A stretch of 41,330 nucleotides of DNA, taken from NCBI GenBank assembly GCA_964404095.1, contig CAYOIN010000008.1, positions 1-41,330 of the forward strand, in the 5' to 3' direction. Numbering within the stretch: the first letter of the stretch is position 1; each line of letters starts with the position of its first letter. Below are positions 7,661 to 16,774 of the stretch, piece by piece. The notes under the pieces are model-generated. The model had not been told where the DNA came from. It made no database searches and saw nothing but the letters and a program-made list of their open reading frames with translations. Origin of the DNA: CAZLQR01 sp964404095. GTDB lineage: Bacteria; Patescibacteriota; Microgenomatia; UBA1406; GWC2-37-13. A program made the position numbers and the translations under genes.

Positions 7661-8956
7661 ATGAAAAAATCGTTCATTATTCTGATCGGAGTATCTATCG
7701 TTTTATTGCTTGCACTTATCGTGATCGTCTCCTCGATGCAGAACTTCAGATCGACGCCCGGTGACCAACCTCCCGGACAGAATCTGATACCTACGTCCGC
7801 GGTTGGATCATCATCCCAATTCCAGCGGATACCAGCGTCGGCTTTAGAAGAAGAAAAGGCTATCACGACGCTCGCACAGTCCTTACTCCCGGTACTCCCT
7901 ATTGATGAAGATGGTGTGGAGATTGGGTACTCGGACATCCTCGATACATTCTATCTTTCCACCGACAGAGATGATGAAGTTCTTGAGCGTATACTTGCAA
8001 AACATGGTCTCCTTGAGACCTATCGATCCTCCCCTTCGAAGTTTAAGAAAGTCACGGGGAGTGTGTCAAAAAAAATTATGGACGATGAGGAAGTGTATCT
8101 CAATGCAGCAGGCGATACAGATGAAGAAGTGAGCCCGACCGTTGCAGTGAGCGATGATCAGGCAAAGCAACTCCAAGCGCTCGGTGGACTCGTACAAACA
8201 TTCTTCGACTACTCTCCTCCATCCCCAACGCCAACACCGATCCCAACCGCGGTCATCCCAGGACCAAGTTCTGCGCCCGGTAGCCAAGGAAAAACCGGCG
8301 GTAATTCATATAGCACCTATAAGGTAGAGCTTGGTGTCAGTCAGGCAACCATTGACTCCATCAAATCAACCGGTATGAAGGTGGTTGGCGCAATGGTGCT
8401 TGGTGGGTATAAGAATAGGAGCATTGCATATGATCGATCAAACATTGCCTATCCAGGATGCAACTTCTTAGGTACGCAACCTGCAGGAGCTATGGCACAT
8501 CACTGGCAACCTGGTGCAAAGGAACTCCAGTTGCTCGTGGAAAAAATTTGGTTCATCAATGATAAAACACCCGGCCACGGATATATCGAGGTGTGTAAAC
8601 CAGGAGGAGTTAATACCAATCTTGGGAGCATCCACGGAGAAGGACGAGCGGTGGATAGTTATTTTTTCGCAACAGTGCCGGACCAACTCAAAAAAGGAAA
8701 TATCGCACTTGGGTGGATGGTTGCCAATGCAGAAAAAATTGGTGTCCAGTATGCGAAGTACTGGAGAGTGCAGTGGTCTCCCGGGAACGGATTTACCTGT
8801 GTGACCGATCCAGCAAACCAAAAAAACCATGCTACACACCTGCACTTCGAACTCAACTGGGCTGGGTCGCTGCGAAAAACTCCACACTTCAACGGATCAC
8901 CTGCAAAGAACGATGTCATTGCCATCAATCAAGAGATGTGTCCTAAGCTATACTAA
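7661..8956 (+). CDS. Membrane-anchored LAS-type peptidoglycan peptidase B
   Basis: It has the same architecture as its neighbours: an anchor helix (about 4-24), the shared N-terminal module with EIGYSDILDTFYL and SKFKKVT, an acidic stretch, a Pro/Thr linker, and a distinct catalytic region. The region carries IHGEGRAVDSYFF (H at 325, H-x6-D) and NHATHLHFEL (H393, H395), so zinc ligands of the LAS/M15 type are conserved. The ATG follows GAGGT by four bases. A TTG directly before it is also possible, since TACCAT ends six bases upstream of that TTG. It probably acts on peptidoglycan at the cell surface. Confidence 0.68.
   Translation: MKKSFIILIGVSIVLLLALIVIVSSMQNFRSTPGDQPPGQNLIPTSAVGSSSQFQRIPASALEEEKAITTLAQSLLPVLPIDEDGVEIGYSDILDTFYLSTDRDDEVLERILAKHGLLETYRSSPSKFKKVTGSVSKKIMDDEEVYLNAAGDTDEEVSPTVAVSDDQAKQLQALGGLVQTFFDYSPPSPTPTPIPTAVIPGPSSAPGSQGKTGGNSYSTYKVELGVSQATIDSIKSTGMKVVGAMVLGGYKNRSIAYDRSNIAYPGCNFLGTQPAGAMAHHWQPGAKELQLLVEKIWFINDKTPGHGYIEVCKPGGVNTNLGSIHGEGRAVDSYFFATVPDQLKKGNIALGWMVANAEKIGVQYAKYWRVQWSPGNGFTCVTDPANQKNHATHLHFELNWAGSLRKTPHFNGSPAKNDVIAINQEMCPKLY
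8949..8954 (+). promoter_or_regulatory. -10 element before peptidase C
   Basis: TATACT overlaps the last codons of peptidase B and ends seven bases before the ATG at 8962. There is no clear -35 and no ribosome binding site in the gap. Confidence 0.45.
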
Positions 8957-8961
8957 TAGAA

Positions 8962-10137
8962 ATGAATAAACAGTTTATTATCCTCACCGGAGTTCTTACC
9001 CTTATTCTACTGGGAGTTATTGTCGCCACATCGCTCTTCAGAGTAAATACCGCAGATCAAAATCAGCCCGAGACTACGTTCTCAGTACCTACGACGGCAC
9101 CCATCCCTCGAACCACAACTCAGTCACCATCCGAGAAACAAGAGGAACCCTTAACTCCGGCCGATCTTGCCAGGATCAATCAAGCTCGAGAGAAGCTCCC
9201 AATCGAAAGCGATGGATTACTGGTCGAATACTCAGCACTTCTCGATACATTCTACATCCAGAATACCGCTACCGACGAAGCTGCGTTTAATGCATTTCTT
9301 GACAGCAACAACCTCCGCGACCTCTACAACCGACAGCCAAATAAATTTAAGAAGGTTACGAAGAGCCCGCTTACGGCTATCGATGAAGATGAGCTCACCC
9401 TTCTTGTCGGACTCGATGACGATCATGAGGATGTCGTGGTTGCCGATAGCGAGCAACAAAAACAAATAGAAACATTGAGTAGTCTTTTTGGCGTCTTACT
9501 CGACTTCACCATCCCCACACCCGCACCAACTTCATCGCAAGGCGGACAGTCGGGAACTCCAGCCCCGCCACAGCCGACCTTTGCACCGATTACCTACTCT
9601 GGCGACACAACACAGATCCCCTGTGGTGCCGGTCGTGATCAAGGAGTGGCAGATGGATATAAAGATGGAAAGCTATTCAAGATTCGCATCTGCCGCGTAC
9701 AAGGTATGAATGTCAACTCGCAGGTGTCCAAGCAGGTCGACCAGATGATCACCACAGCGCGGACAGCAGGCATCAATCTAACCGGTGGAAGCTTTCGAGA
9801 TATGAGGGGCCAGATCGCGATTTACCAAGCATGGTGTAAACGAGATGGGATCGTGGGAAGTCCACCACCGTACCCAAAGGCATCAGGACAGACAATCCGA
9901 TGCCCAGGTGGTGGAGCGCCTGGATACTCCAATCATCAGATGGGTATGGCGATCGACTTCAACTGTGATGGCGCCTTGATTCCAAAGTCATATGCGCAGG
10001 CATCGCAGAATAAATGCTTCCGATGGCTCCAAGCAAATGCATCACGATACGGTTTTCATGAGCTCGGGATGGGGAAAGAGAGCTCTCGTTCTGGGCCTGG
10101 GTATGAGGGTTGGCACTGGTCAGTAAATGGGAACTGA
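8962..10137 (+). CDS. Membrane-anchored VanY-type D-alanyl-D-alanine carboxypeptidase (peptidase C)
   Basis: This is the clearest member of the trio. After the anchor helix (about 4-24), shared module (about 65-175) and linker, the C-terminal domain matches M15B VanY. It has GGSFRDMRGQIAIYQAWC, then GYSNHQMGMAIDF (H325, D332), YGFHELGMGK (E367) and GYEGWHWSVNG (H385). These are the zinc ligands and catalytic glutamate of D,D- or L,D-carboxypeptidases, which trim the peptidoglycan stem. Its gene is five bases after peptidase B. Activity on the cell's own wall or on a partner's wall are both possible. Confidence 0.82.
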   Translation: MNKQFIILTGVLTLILLGVIVATSLFRVNTADQNQPETTFSVPTTAPIPRTTTQSPSEKQEEPLTPADLARINQAREKLPIESDGLLVEYSALLDTFYIQNTATDEAAFNAFLDSNNLRDLYNRQPNKFKKVTKSPLTAIDEDELTLLVGLDDDHEDVVVADSEQQKQIETLSSLFGVLLDFTIPTPAPTSSQGGQSGTPAPPQPTFAPITYSGDTTQIPCGAGRDQGVADGYKDGKLFKIRICRVQGMNVNSQVSKQVDQMITTARTAGINLTGGSFRDMRGQIAIYQAWCKRDGIVGSPPPYPKASGQTIRCPGGGAPGYSNHQMGMAIDFNCDGALIPKSYAQASQNKCFRWLQANASRYGFHELGMGKESSRSGPGYEGWHWSVNGN

Positions 10138-10145
10138 TAGCTTCG

Positions 10146-10175
10146 TTGACAAATGAACTCAAACTTCATTAGAAT
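10146..10175 (+). promoter_or_regulatory. Strong leaderless promoter of the VirB6-like gene
   Basis: TTGACA (10146-10151), 18-base spacer, TAGAAT (10170-10175), then six bases to the ATG at 10182. Transcription would start at or beside the ATG. Confidence 0.75.
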
Positions 10176-10181
10176 GATTTG

Positions 10182-11783
10182 ATGAAAGAACTCCTTCGAT
10201 CGCTCCACTCCTTCACATCATTGCTTGGAAAAGTCACATTGGTCGCGAGCGTTCTCTTTGTCATCATCTCTGTCTTTAGTTTTTTCATCGCAAAGGATCG
10301 GCCGGTAATCGATGAGCGAAAAATCATCAAGGAAACTCGCGCTGAACTGTACACGTTCTTCAACAATAAAGAACTGCAAAAAACCAAAACCGATAAGCAA
10401 CTCATGGCGTTGTACCGAGTAGGGGTCTGCGGCCTCATTGGAGAAGGTTGTACAAATAACCCGAATGATGGTGATCGTCTTATGAAGAATAGTATCGTTG
10501 GTATGGCGGGTAGCGCGCTTGCGTATCCGTTTAGTAATCCGCCCGCATCTGGTATGTACTGGACGAGGCAAGGACTCGAAAACGCAGGTTTTGTGCCGAA
10601 GACCTACGCAGCCCAAGGTATCGGATTTTCTGGACTACAACCACTCGCGCCTCTGTGGAGACTGATGCGAGATACCGCACTCCTGCTCATTGTACTCGTC
10701 GTTGTGATTATTGGCTTTCTCATCATGTTCCGATTCAAGATCAGTGCTCAGACTGTAGTGACGCTTGAGAATAGTCTTCCACGAATTGTAATTGCACTTA
10801 TCCTCATTGTATTTTCATTCCCCATCGCAGGCTTTCTCATCGACCTTATGTATGTTGTAACCGCTCTTGCGGTTTCCCTCATCGCATCGAATGGCGTATA
10901 CAACATTAACGCAGCGAACTATCATCAAAACCTCTTTGGTGGAAATACCGGAACGCTGTTCAATCTTGTACTGTGGAATAGTGACGCTCTCAGCATTGGA
11001 CCTGCACTGTTCGCGATTATGCCTACCGCTGTAAACATAATATTTCGACTTTCACTCGTTGGTGTCGGTTGGATTGTAGTTAGTAAGGGTTGGCTCCCTA
11101 ATCCGATCTCTGAAGCGCTGAAGACCGATGGAGAAATTTCCGCGCCGGTTAGAATTGTTGTTTCGATAATTTTAGCTTTAGTGTTTTCTGTTCTTGCGCC
11201 GACCTTACTGAGCTTAATGGTGATCATCCTCACTGGTCTTGCTGTCTTTATTAGAATCTTTATCATGATTTTCAAATCGTACATCAAGCTATTATTGCGT
11301 ATTTTGTTTTCTCCGATAATCTTGATGATTGACGCTCTCCCTGGTAGAAAAATGTTTTCCTCTTGGATAAAGAACATTGCTGGAGATCTTCTCGCGGTGC
11401 CTATTACAGTTATTATGGCCATGCTCTCAACCATCATTGTAAACTTACCAGCTGGATCAGGTACACTCTGGCAACCTCCCTTTATATATACAGAGCCAGC
11501 GCGTGCAATCTATGTGCTCGTCGGTATGGGAATGTTGTACGCTATCCCAACTATTCACAAGATGGCGAAGCAGTTCATTGGCATCAAAGAGCAGTCATCT
11601 GGTCTTGGCCTTGGACTATTTCTTGGTGGAATCGGGGGAGTCGGCCAACAAGGTATGGGCGCATTATCGAAGTACTCATCAATCGCTTTTGGAATGTCTT
11701 CGCTTGGCCGATCGGGATTTCTCCCTGAAAAGTTAAAGAAAGTGATCACACAGAAATTCCCGGAAATGGGTCATCATCCGTAA
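10182..11783 (+). CDS. VirB6/TrbL-like polytopic membrane protein
   Basis: An N-terminal helix (about 17-38) precedes an exposed region with cysteines (VGVCGLIGEGC). At least seven hydrophobic segments follow between about residue 155 and 450, and the tail is Gly-rich. Similar large membrane proteins sit with pilin-like genes in Patescibacteria and are usually annotated as type IV secretion channel components (VirB6/TrbL). I infer that role from topology and context, as no sharp motif exists. A TTG three bases upstream is also in frame, but the promoter places the transcript start at the ATG. No VirB4-like ATPase lies in the window. Confidence 0.6.
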   Translation: MKELLRSLHSFTSLLGKVTLVASVLFVIISVFSFFIAKDRPVIDERKIIKETRAELYTFFNNKELQKTKTDKQLMALYRVGVCGLIGEGCTNNPNDGDRLMKNSIVGMAGSALAYPFSNPPASGMYWTRQGLENAGFVPKTYAAQGIGFSGLQPLAPLWRLMRDTALLLIVLVVVIIGFLIMFRFKISAQTVVTLENSLPRIVIALILIVFSFPIAGFLIDLMYVVTALAVSLIASNGVYNINAANYHQNLFGGNTGTLFNLVLWNSDALSIGPALFAIMPTAVNIIFRLSLVGVGWIVVSKGWLPNPISEALKTDGEISAPVRIVVSIILALVFSVLAPTLLSLMVIILTGLAVFIRIFIMIFKSYIKLLLRILFSPIILMIDALPGRKMFSSWIKNIAGDLLAVPITVIMAMLSTIIVNLPAGSGTLWQPPFIYTEPARAIYVLVGMGMLYAIPTIHKMAKQFIGIKEQSSGLGLGLFLGGIGGVGQQGMGALSKYSSIAFGMSSLGRSGFLPEKLKKVITQKFPEMGHHP

Positions 11784-11849
11784 GAAATCATATCCTCCTC
11801 ATTCAAAATTAAGACCATATAAGACAGATAGCTCTTGAAGTGTTTGTGA

Positions 11850-12656
11850 TTAATTAAATCCTGGTATACGCAGAACACTCACTCCGATGAGTCTTAGGAA
11901 GAATACTGAGAAGATGATTAAAAGTAGGCCGGTGATGCATGCTCGTAGATTCTCCCTTGCCTTCTTGATCTTTTCTGGATTCCCGCGAGATGTCTGGAGA
12001 ATAAATGTAGCATAGAGAATACACAAGAGTGCCATAGAACCAGCAAGTCCAAAGCCGAAGGTAAACACAGTGCTACTAATGAAGGTGCTAACGTTGCCGG
12101 TCTTCATACATCCCAGACCAGTCCACACACCATTCCCCGTTGCGCAGGATACACAACTTCCATACTCCGATGTAGTTTTCAGATATCGATCACAAAGAAC
12201 ACTTGAGTTACCGGTCCGTTCGATACACTTACAGGCGGGTGTGCCAGGCGTACCTTGCGGCACACCATTCGTGCAGGGATTGAGAGCAGCATTTGCTGAT
12301 TGCTTTGCAGAATCTAGTGAGTCGAGTTTGAACGCCCCCATAAGCATATCAGCCACACCCCAAACGAGATCTGACAAACAAACTTTTGGATCATCCGCAA
12401 ATGGCACCGGTATTGATAAGCAGGCAAAATCAGGCCGTTCGGGTTCGGATTGCGCTTGAGCGGTACTACAGCATCGATTACCACCTAATGGATTGGTTGC
12501 ATCCCCACAGGTCACACCTGGAATATCAGATGTACCTTGAAATAAATTCGAAATCGGATTGGGAGTTGGAGTCTGAGCGGTTACTAACCTTGCGGAAAGA
12601 CTAAAAATCGATAATGTGAAGAAAACTATTCCCGCATAAACAAAGTTTCTCAGCAT
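11850..12656 (-). CDS. Secreted cysteine-rich protein with T4SS pilin-like C-terminus
   Basis: A signal peptide (about 1-27, ending near TAQ) precedes an exposed region of about 160 residues rich in cysteines, including CC, CKC and CVSC patterns. Two membrane helices follow near the C-terminus, joined by QTSRGNPEKIKKARENLR, the same basic loop as in the pilin-like proteins. The start is set at the ATG at 12656 because TACAAT ends six bases upstream; a longer TTG start would include that element. It lies tail to tail with the VirB6-like gene and downstream of the 1156-residue gene, so a secretion or surface complex is likely. Confidence 0.65.
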   Translation of the reverse strand: MLRNFVYAGIVFFTLSIFSLSARLVTAQTPTPNPISNLFQGTSDIPGVTCGDATNPLGGNRCCSTAQAQSEPERPDFACLSIPVPFADDPKVCLSDLVWGVADMLMGAFKLDSLDSAKQSANAALNPCTNGVPQGTPGTPACKCIERTGNSSVLCDRYLKTTSEYGSCVSCATGNGVWTGLGCMKTGNVSTFISSTVFTFGFGLAGSMALLCILYATFILQTSRGNPEKIKKARENLRACITGLLLIIFSVFFLRLIGVSVLRIPGFN

Positions 12657-12662
12657 ACAGTT

Positions 12663-12668
12663 ATTGTA
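12663..12668 (-). promoter_or_regulatory. -10 element of the cysteine-rich pilin-like gene
   Basis: TACAAT on the minus strand ends six bases before the ATG at 12656. It overlaps the 17-base gap behind the 1156-residue gene. Confidence 0.5.
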
Positions 12669-12673
12669 CAATA

Positions 12674-15600
12674 CTATTTCTTCCCACTCTCTTCTTTCAA
12701 CGCCTTACTTATGGCCGTCCACATCATGAATCCAAGAGCCATAGGGATGAACTTTGTTATAAATTCTGTTGATATATCCCCGTGAGTTGCTCCGAAAGAC
12801 TCACGCAAATCTTTACCCGTGAGATATCCATGTCTGTTTTGACGAACGGTTTTTTTATATGGGACTAACCCTAGGAATTTTTTATCAACAATTTCAACGT
12901 CATCTTCGACTCCAAGATCGAAATCATCCTTTGGGAGTAGTTTCATGCGCTCAAGCTCTGTGATAAATGTGTCTATCTCGCCTACTTCCCACTCCCATAC
13001 CCCTCTAAATGTCCCAGCAAATTCAGCGGCAAGCGAGTTGGGTCTACCGATTGATCCTACCTTGGTAAGCCAGTTTTTGGCCATGGAATCCTTCTTAAAA
13101 TATGCGATCGTAAGGCTTGCCATTGAGGCAACGAGTTGTCCCGCCCTTTCATGACCATGGATACCTTCGATGACGTGATGCATCTCATGCAGGGTGTGGA
13201 CTATCTTATGAATATCATGCTTCGAATCGAGCGAAAGTGGTTGGAGTTCATTAATATACTCGACGATCTTCGCGTACACTTTTGTCTCTACCTGACCGGT
13301 ATCCCCAAGTGCACGTGGTAGGACGCGTTTACCTGCGCCTCTCAGTGAGAGGAAGGTAGGATCCACTTCCTCTACGCCGATCGCGAATGGAAATTTTTTA
13401 TTCTTCAATTTATCAGCAAACACATCGACATATCGCTCTCCCAGCTGTCCTTCGTATATAAACTCCTGAATCTTTTTGAATAGCTCGGCGGTCTGTTGAA
13501 TTTGTTCTTCATTGCTTCCCGCAGCGCCAAGCACTCTTCGAATTTTAGCCTCATCCACGAAGTAATCGTCGATCTCTACTAATGAAAGGTCGTGGACATC
13601 ACCCTGCAACACTAGCGCTTCATTCATCTTTCGACTCGTTTCCTCGCGCACAATTGACTCGACCATCATGAGATTCTGCATTCGATCATTCATCACATCT
13701 GCGTTCCAATCAAGACGTCGTCTTACCAACTCCCACGCTCGTACCCCACCCATCGACTGTCGGTCTCGCTCTACCTTGATCAACTTTGTTGGGATTCGTT
13801 GCGCGAGAAGATTTGCGAATGCATGGTTAACAAACCACGCTGTTTTATCCTTCTCACTACCTTTTAACTTATTAAAAAAGCTCTCAGAGCTGATTCCAAG
13901 CCGATTATCCGGACTTATGTACTTTGCAAAGATGTAATCTCGAAGCTCAGGCGTGAGATTGAAGTCGTTCATTCCAACGAATGGAATAAGCGCTTCGTAT
14001 CCAATATTTTCCAACGCTTTCCAACTTCTCATCATGTCGATCGCTTGTGTCTTACCCTCCTTTATTAACCAACCCTCAATTTCCGCACTCGCTCGCCATC
14101 CTCCTCTCGTAAAATACCCGCCAACTTTAGCGAAGTTTGGCATGAAGTCGATGAAGAGCATCTCTCCGTCTGGCCTGTCGTGGAAGCTTGCCTTCCCGTT
14201 CAGATATGATTCTCGGAATTTCTGTGCCGACTGCCAGAGTGCGCGATGATCCCAATGCCCACGCATAAAGCTCTTGTCGATCTTCCCACCCATTCCAATA
14301 AGGGGGAGGAAGATTAATGGTCCTTTTTTCGCACCCTCTGTCTGCCACCTAAGGAAATGGTGCTGCGGATTGAGCGTTGCGGTTGCGGTCGCATCATTGG
14401 TATAGATGCTGGTAAAGGTTGCTTTTCCATTTTCCTTCTGCTGGTGCGGTTCTGCCCAAGCAGCAAGCTCCACTTCGGTAAGCAACACTCCCTTTGCAAG
14501 TCCAACCGCCATCGACATGGCTCGATTCAGTCGCCATTCGTTTTTATCTTCGAGATCATAGGGGAACAGCTGTCTCAACGCGCTTCTCACCCTTTGTTCG
14601 ATCTTCGCGCGGTTGTTAAATTTGTCCTCCGAGAACATCGTCGGCTGATGTCGCCAGTCTACGAGCGCAAATTCTTCCTCAAGATACTTCGTATAGAGTC
14701 GGTAGGCAGTCATGAACAGGTGACTGTCAGGAAGATACATCATACTATCAATGTCGGTGGATGGGATCTGCTCTGCATACCGAGCGAGACCTCCCCAAAA
14801 GCCTCCTTCGCCTGCTGGGTTGTTAAAAGCAAGACGAACGTTGTGGAGATACGATCGTGTTTGAACCTCATGGTCGACCATATTCATCACATCCTCCAAG
14901 AAGTCGGTCACCCCAACCTGCTTGACACCTGCGGTCGGCTGAATGCGATACTCTCGCACTGTTTTCATACCCGCCTCTTGAATAATAGCACCGGTCTTCT
15001 TGTCCTTTATTTCTGGCATCTTGATATCTTTTTCTCCGAGATACTCTCGAGAATACCGTCGATAAAATTTCGTGGTACCAAAAAATTCAGCTCGCTCTTC
15101 CTCACTCATACGATGGATCTTCCTTCGGAGTTCTGAAAGGGCGCGCGTCATCTGAACCTGAACAATCTGACTCGAATCGTATATTCCACCCTGACCTGCC
15201 AGTTGCTCAAATGACTCATTCGGCCGTTGTTCATCTACGCGAAGGTAAAGCTTACTAAAGCGGAGCACTATCTCTCGCTCAACATCCTCACTCGTCAATC
15301 TCCACAGCTCTTCTTCCGATGGCTGTCGGTGAAATGATCGCTCATACTTTGCAGCAACGAGCCCCTTTCGCTCCTGCATATAGTCCTTAAAACCATCGAG
15401 CTGGTAGATCGCCTTCACGACCTTAAAATCCTCAATATCATCGCCGTAGAATGTCTTGAATGCATCGGCGTACTCTCGGCTAGTGATAATACTGGCCCAG
15501 TTGTCGCGATTTATTCCTTCGTGCTGATATTCCTGTGATGCAACACCGAACATTTCAGCGGCCTGTTGTTCATTGATCGCGAGCTTTCCCGCACGCGCAG

Positions 15601-16144
15601 TATCAACAATTGCATCCGATACTTTCTGCACAAACTCCTGACCTTGAGGTCCCCACTCATATCGTAACGTTTCGAACTGGACCTTCAGATCATCCGCGGT
15701 CTGCTCTGATTCAAGTAGCTTTGACACGATCGGCTGAAGATAGGCTGCGTTGGTGTCGGTCACTCCGGTTCCGAGACGACTATTCAGTTTGAGAAGTAGC
15801 TCTTTACTCGATTCTGAAGGAGCCTCAATAATTCCAAGCTCCACCGCTTTGAGTGCTCGGACGACGTCTGCTTTCGTACGTTGACGCTCCCCTTGACCTA
15901 CTTCATGCCGTCTTCCTTCAATCTGAAGTTCGGTACTCCTTCTCTGTTCGTTTGCAGCAACCTCCGCATCCCGGATTGCGTCTTTGAGACGATTTGCGAG
16001 CTGTCGCAGCTCAAGCTCGTTGTCTCCAATCTGTCGAATTTCTTCAACGAGACGCTCTTGAATCTCTCGGGCAGAGAGTTCCTGTCGAGCTGCCTGGTTG
16101 GTCGACTGACCTGGTTGTCGAACTTCACGATTATCAGGTGGCAT
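12674..16144 (-). CDS. Very large orphan protein (1156 aa) with HExxH motif and C-terminal membrane anchor
   Basis: I do not recognise a family. Residues 1-90 are charged and helical, rich in Glu/Arg/Gln. A long mixed region follows, with many charged helices and a central beta-rich stretch near residues 590-640. At about 986 there is HEMHHVIEGIH, an HExxH motif with a further histidine at the metzincin spacing. The C-terminus ends in one hydrophobic segment (about 1128-1147) and a short basic tail, as in a tail-anchored protein. It lacks a signal peptide, so most of it is probably cytoplasmic. It is placed with pilin-like and VirB6-like genes. TATAAT ends six bases before the ATG. Confidence 0.6.
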   Translation of the reverse strand: MPPDNREVRQPGQSTNQAARQELSAREIQERLVEEIRQIGDNELELRQLANRLKDAIRDAEVAANEQRRSTELQIEGRRHEVGQGERQRTKADVVRALKAVELGIIEAPSESSKELLLKLNSRLGTGVTDTNAAYLQPIVSKLLESEQTADDLKVQFETLRYEWGPQGQEFVQKVSDAIVDTARAGKLAINEQQAAEMFGVASQEYQHEGINRDNWASIITSREYADAFKTFYGDDIEDFKVVKAIYQLDGFKDYMQERKGLVAAKYERSFHRQPSEEELWRLTSEDVEREIVLRFSKLYLRVDEQRPNESFEQLAGQGGIYDSSQIVQVQMTRALSELRRKIHRMSEEERAEFFGTTKFYRRYSREYLGEKDIKMPEIKDKKTGAIIQEAGMKTVREYRIQPTAGVKQVGVTDFLEDVMNMVDHEVQTRSYLHNVRLAFNNPAGEGGFWGGLARYAEQIPSTDIDSMMYLPDSHLFMTAYRLYTKYLEEEFALVDWRHQPTMFSEDKFNNRAKIEQRVRSALRQLFPYDLEDKNEWRLNRAMSMAVGLAKGVLLTEVELAAWAEPHQQKENGKATFTSIYTNDATATATLNPQHHFLRWQTEGAKKGPLIFLPLIGMGGKIDKSFMRGHWDHRALWQSAQKFRESYLNGKASFHDRPDGEMLFIDFMPNFAKVGGYFTRGGWRASAEIEGWLIKEGKTQAIDMMRSWKALENIGYEALIPFVGMNDFNLTPELRDYIFAKYISPDNRLGISSESFFNKLKGSEKDKTAWFVNHAFANLLAQRIPTKLIKVERDRQSMGGVRAWELVRRRLDWNADVMNDRMQNLMMVESIVREETSRKMNEALVLQGDVHDLSLVEIDDYFVDEAKIRRVLGAAGSNEEQIQQTAELFKKIQEFIYEGQLGERYVDVFADKLKNKKFPFAIGVEEVDPTFLSLRGAGKRVLPRALGDTGQVETKVYAKIVEYINELQPLSLDSKHDIHKIVHTLHEMHHVIEGIHGHERAGQLVASMASLTIAYFKKDSMAKNWLTKVGSIGRPNSLAAEFAGTFRGVWEWEVGEIDTFITELERMKLLPKDDFDLGVEDDVEIVDKKFLGLVPYKKTVRQNRHGYLTGKDLRESFGATHGDISTEFITKFIPMALGFMMWTAISKALKEESGKK

Positions 16145-16150
16145 ATTTTG

Positions 16151-16156
16151 ATTATA
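16151..16156 (-). promoter_or_regulatory. Extended -10 promoter of the 1156-residue gene
   Basis: Minus strand TGTTATAAT has an extended TGn and a perfect -10. It ends six bases before the ATG at 16144. Confidence 0.6.
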
Positions 16157-16262
16157 ACAGTAATCAAAAATGAAGTTTTTGAATAACGGAATCTGGAGCT
16201 AAATGATGCTCCAAATATGCTATACTAATAGCTCGGCCCTCTGAAGTGATTCTTCCTCGCTT

Positions 16263-16745
16263 TTAGAACGATTCGCCCTCTTTTGGCTCGTTTCCTTTCA
16301 TATCAACCACGAGTCGTCGATCACGACCTTCTCCGGTTGAGTATGAAGCGAGATCTGGGTACTTGTTGGTGATGTACTCATGGATCACCTTTCGTTCATA
16401 CGCCGAGAGACCTCGAATATATGAAGCGGACTTGAAGTCGAGCGTCTTTTGAGCAGATCGGTCTGCAATCTCGTGGAGTCGCTCTGTCTGCTTCTCACGA
16501 TAGTCGTTCACATTAACAAGCAACTCGACCGATTCTCCGGTTTTCTTATACATCACTACCTCAAGAATTTTCTGAATTGCTTTGATGGTCTCACCATGGC
16601 GACCAATGATTGTTGGCGCTTCATCTTCTGCCTTTACGAGCACGTGGAACACGCCGTGATCTTCGGACACCTCGATGTCTACGTTGTCAATAATTTTTGA
16701 AAGAAGCTCATTCGCTTCGGTTTGAATCAGTTGGACCTTATCCAT
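16263..16745 (-). CDS. khpB: KhpB/Jag RNA-binding protein (KH and R3H domains)
   Basis: KhpB (Jag, EloR) binds RNA and affects cell elongation in Gram-positive bacteria. A KH domain is marked by IIGRHGETIKAIQ (GxxG at 48-51). An R3H-type domain follows (about 95-155) with AYERKVIHEYI and STGEGRDRRLVV. The 160-residue length is short because the usual N-terminal Jag-N domain is absent. It lies 29 bases after yidC in the conserved rpmH-yidC-jag order. The 118 bases between its stop and the next gene hold a TGGAGC/GCTCCA inverted repeat without a T-run and a TGCTATACT on the plus strand, neither of which I can assign. Confidence 0.88.
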   Translation of the reverse strand: MDKVQLIQTEANELLSKIIDNVDIEVSEDHGVFHVLVKAEDEAPTIIGRHGETIKAIQKILEVVMYKKTGESVELLVNVNDYREKQTERLHEIADRSAQKTLDFKSASYIRGLSAYERKVIHEYITNKYPDLASYSTGEGRDRRLVVDMKGNEPKEGESF

Positions 16746-16774
16746 AGATAAAAAATAAAATTAATAATACGAAA

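Noticed and set aside
6378..16144. Integrated conjugative element or prophage
   Set aside because: No integrase, relaxase, attachment repeats or base composition shift was seen at the borders.
16185..16210. Terminator between khpB and the 1156-residue gene
   Set aside because: The hairpin TGGAGC/GCTCCA is short and no T-run follows on either strand.
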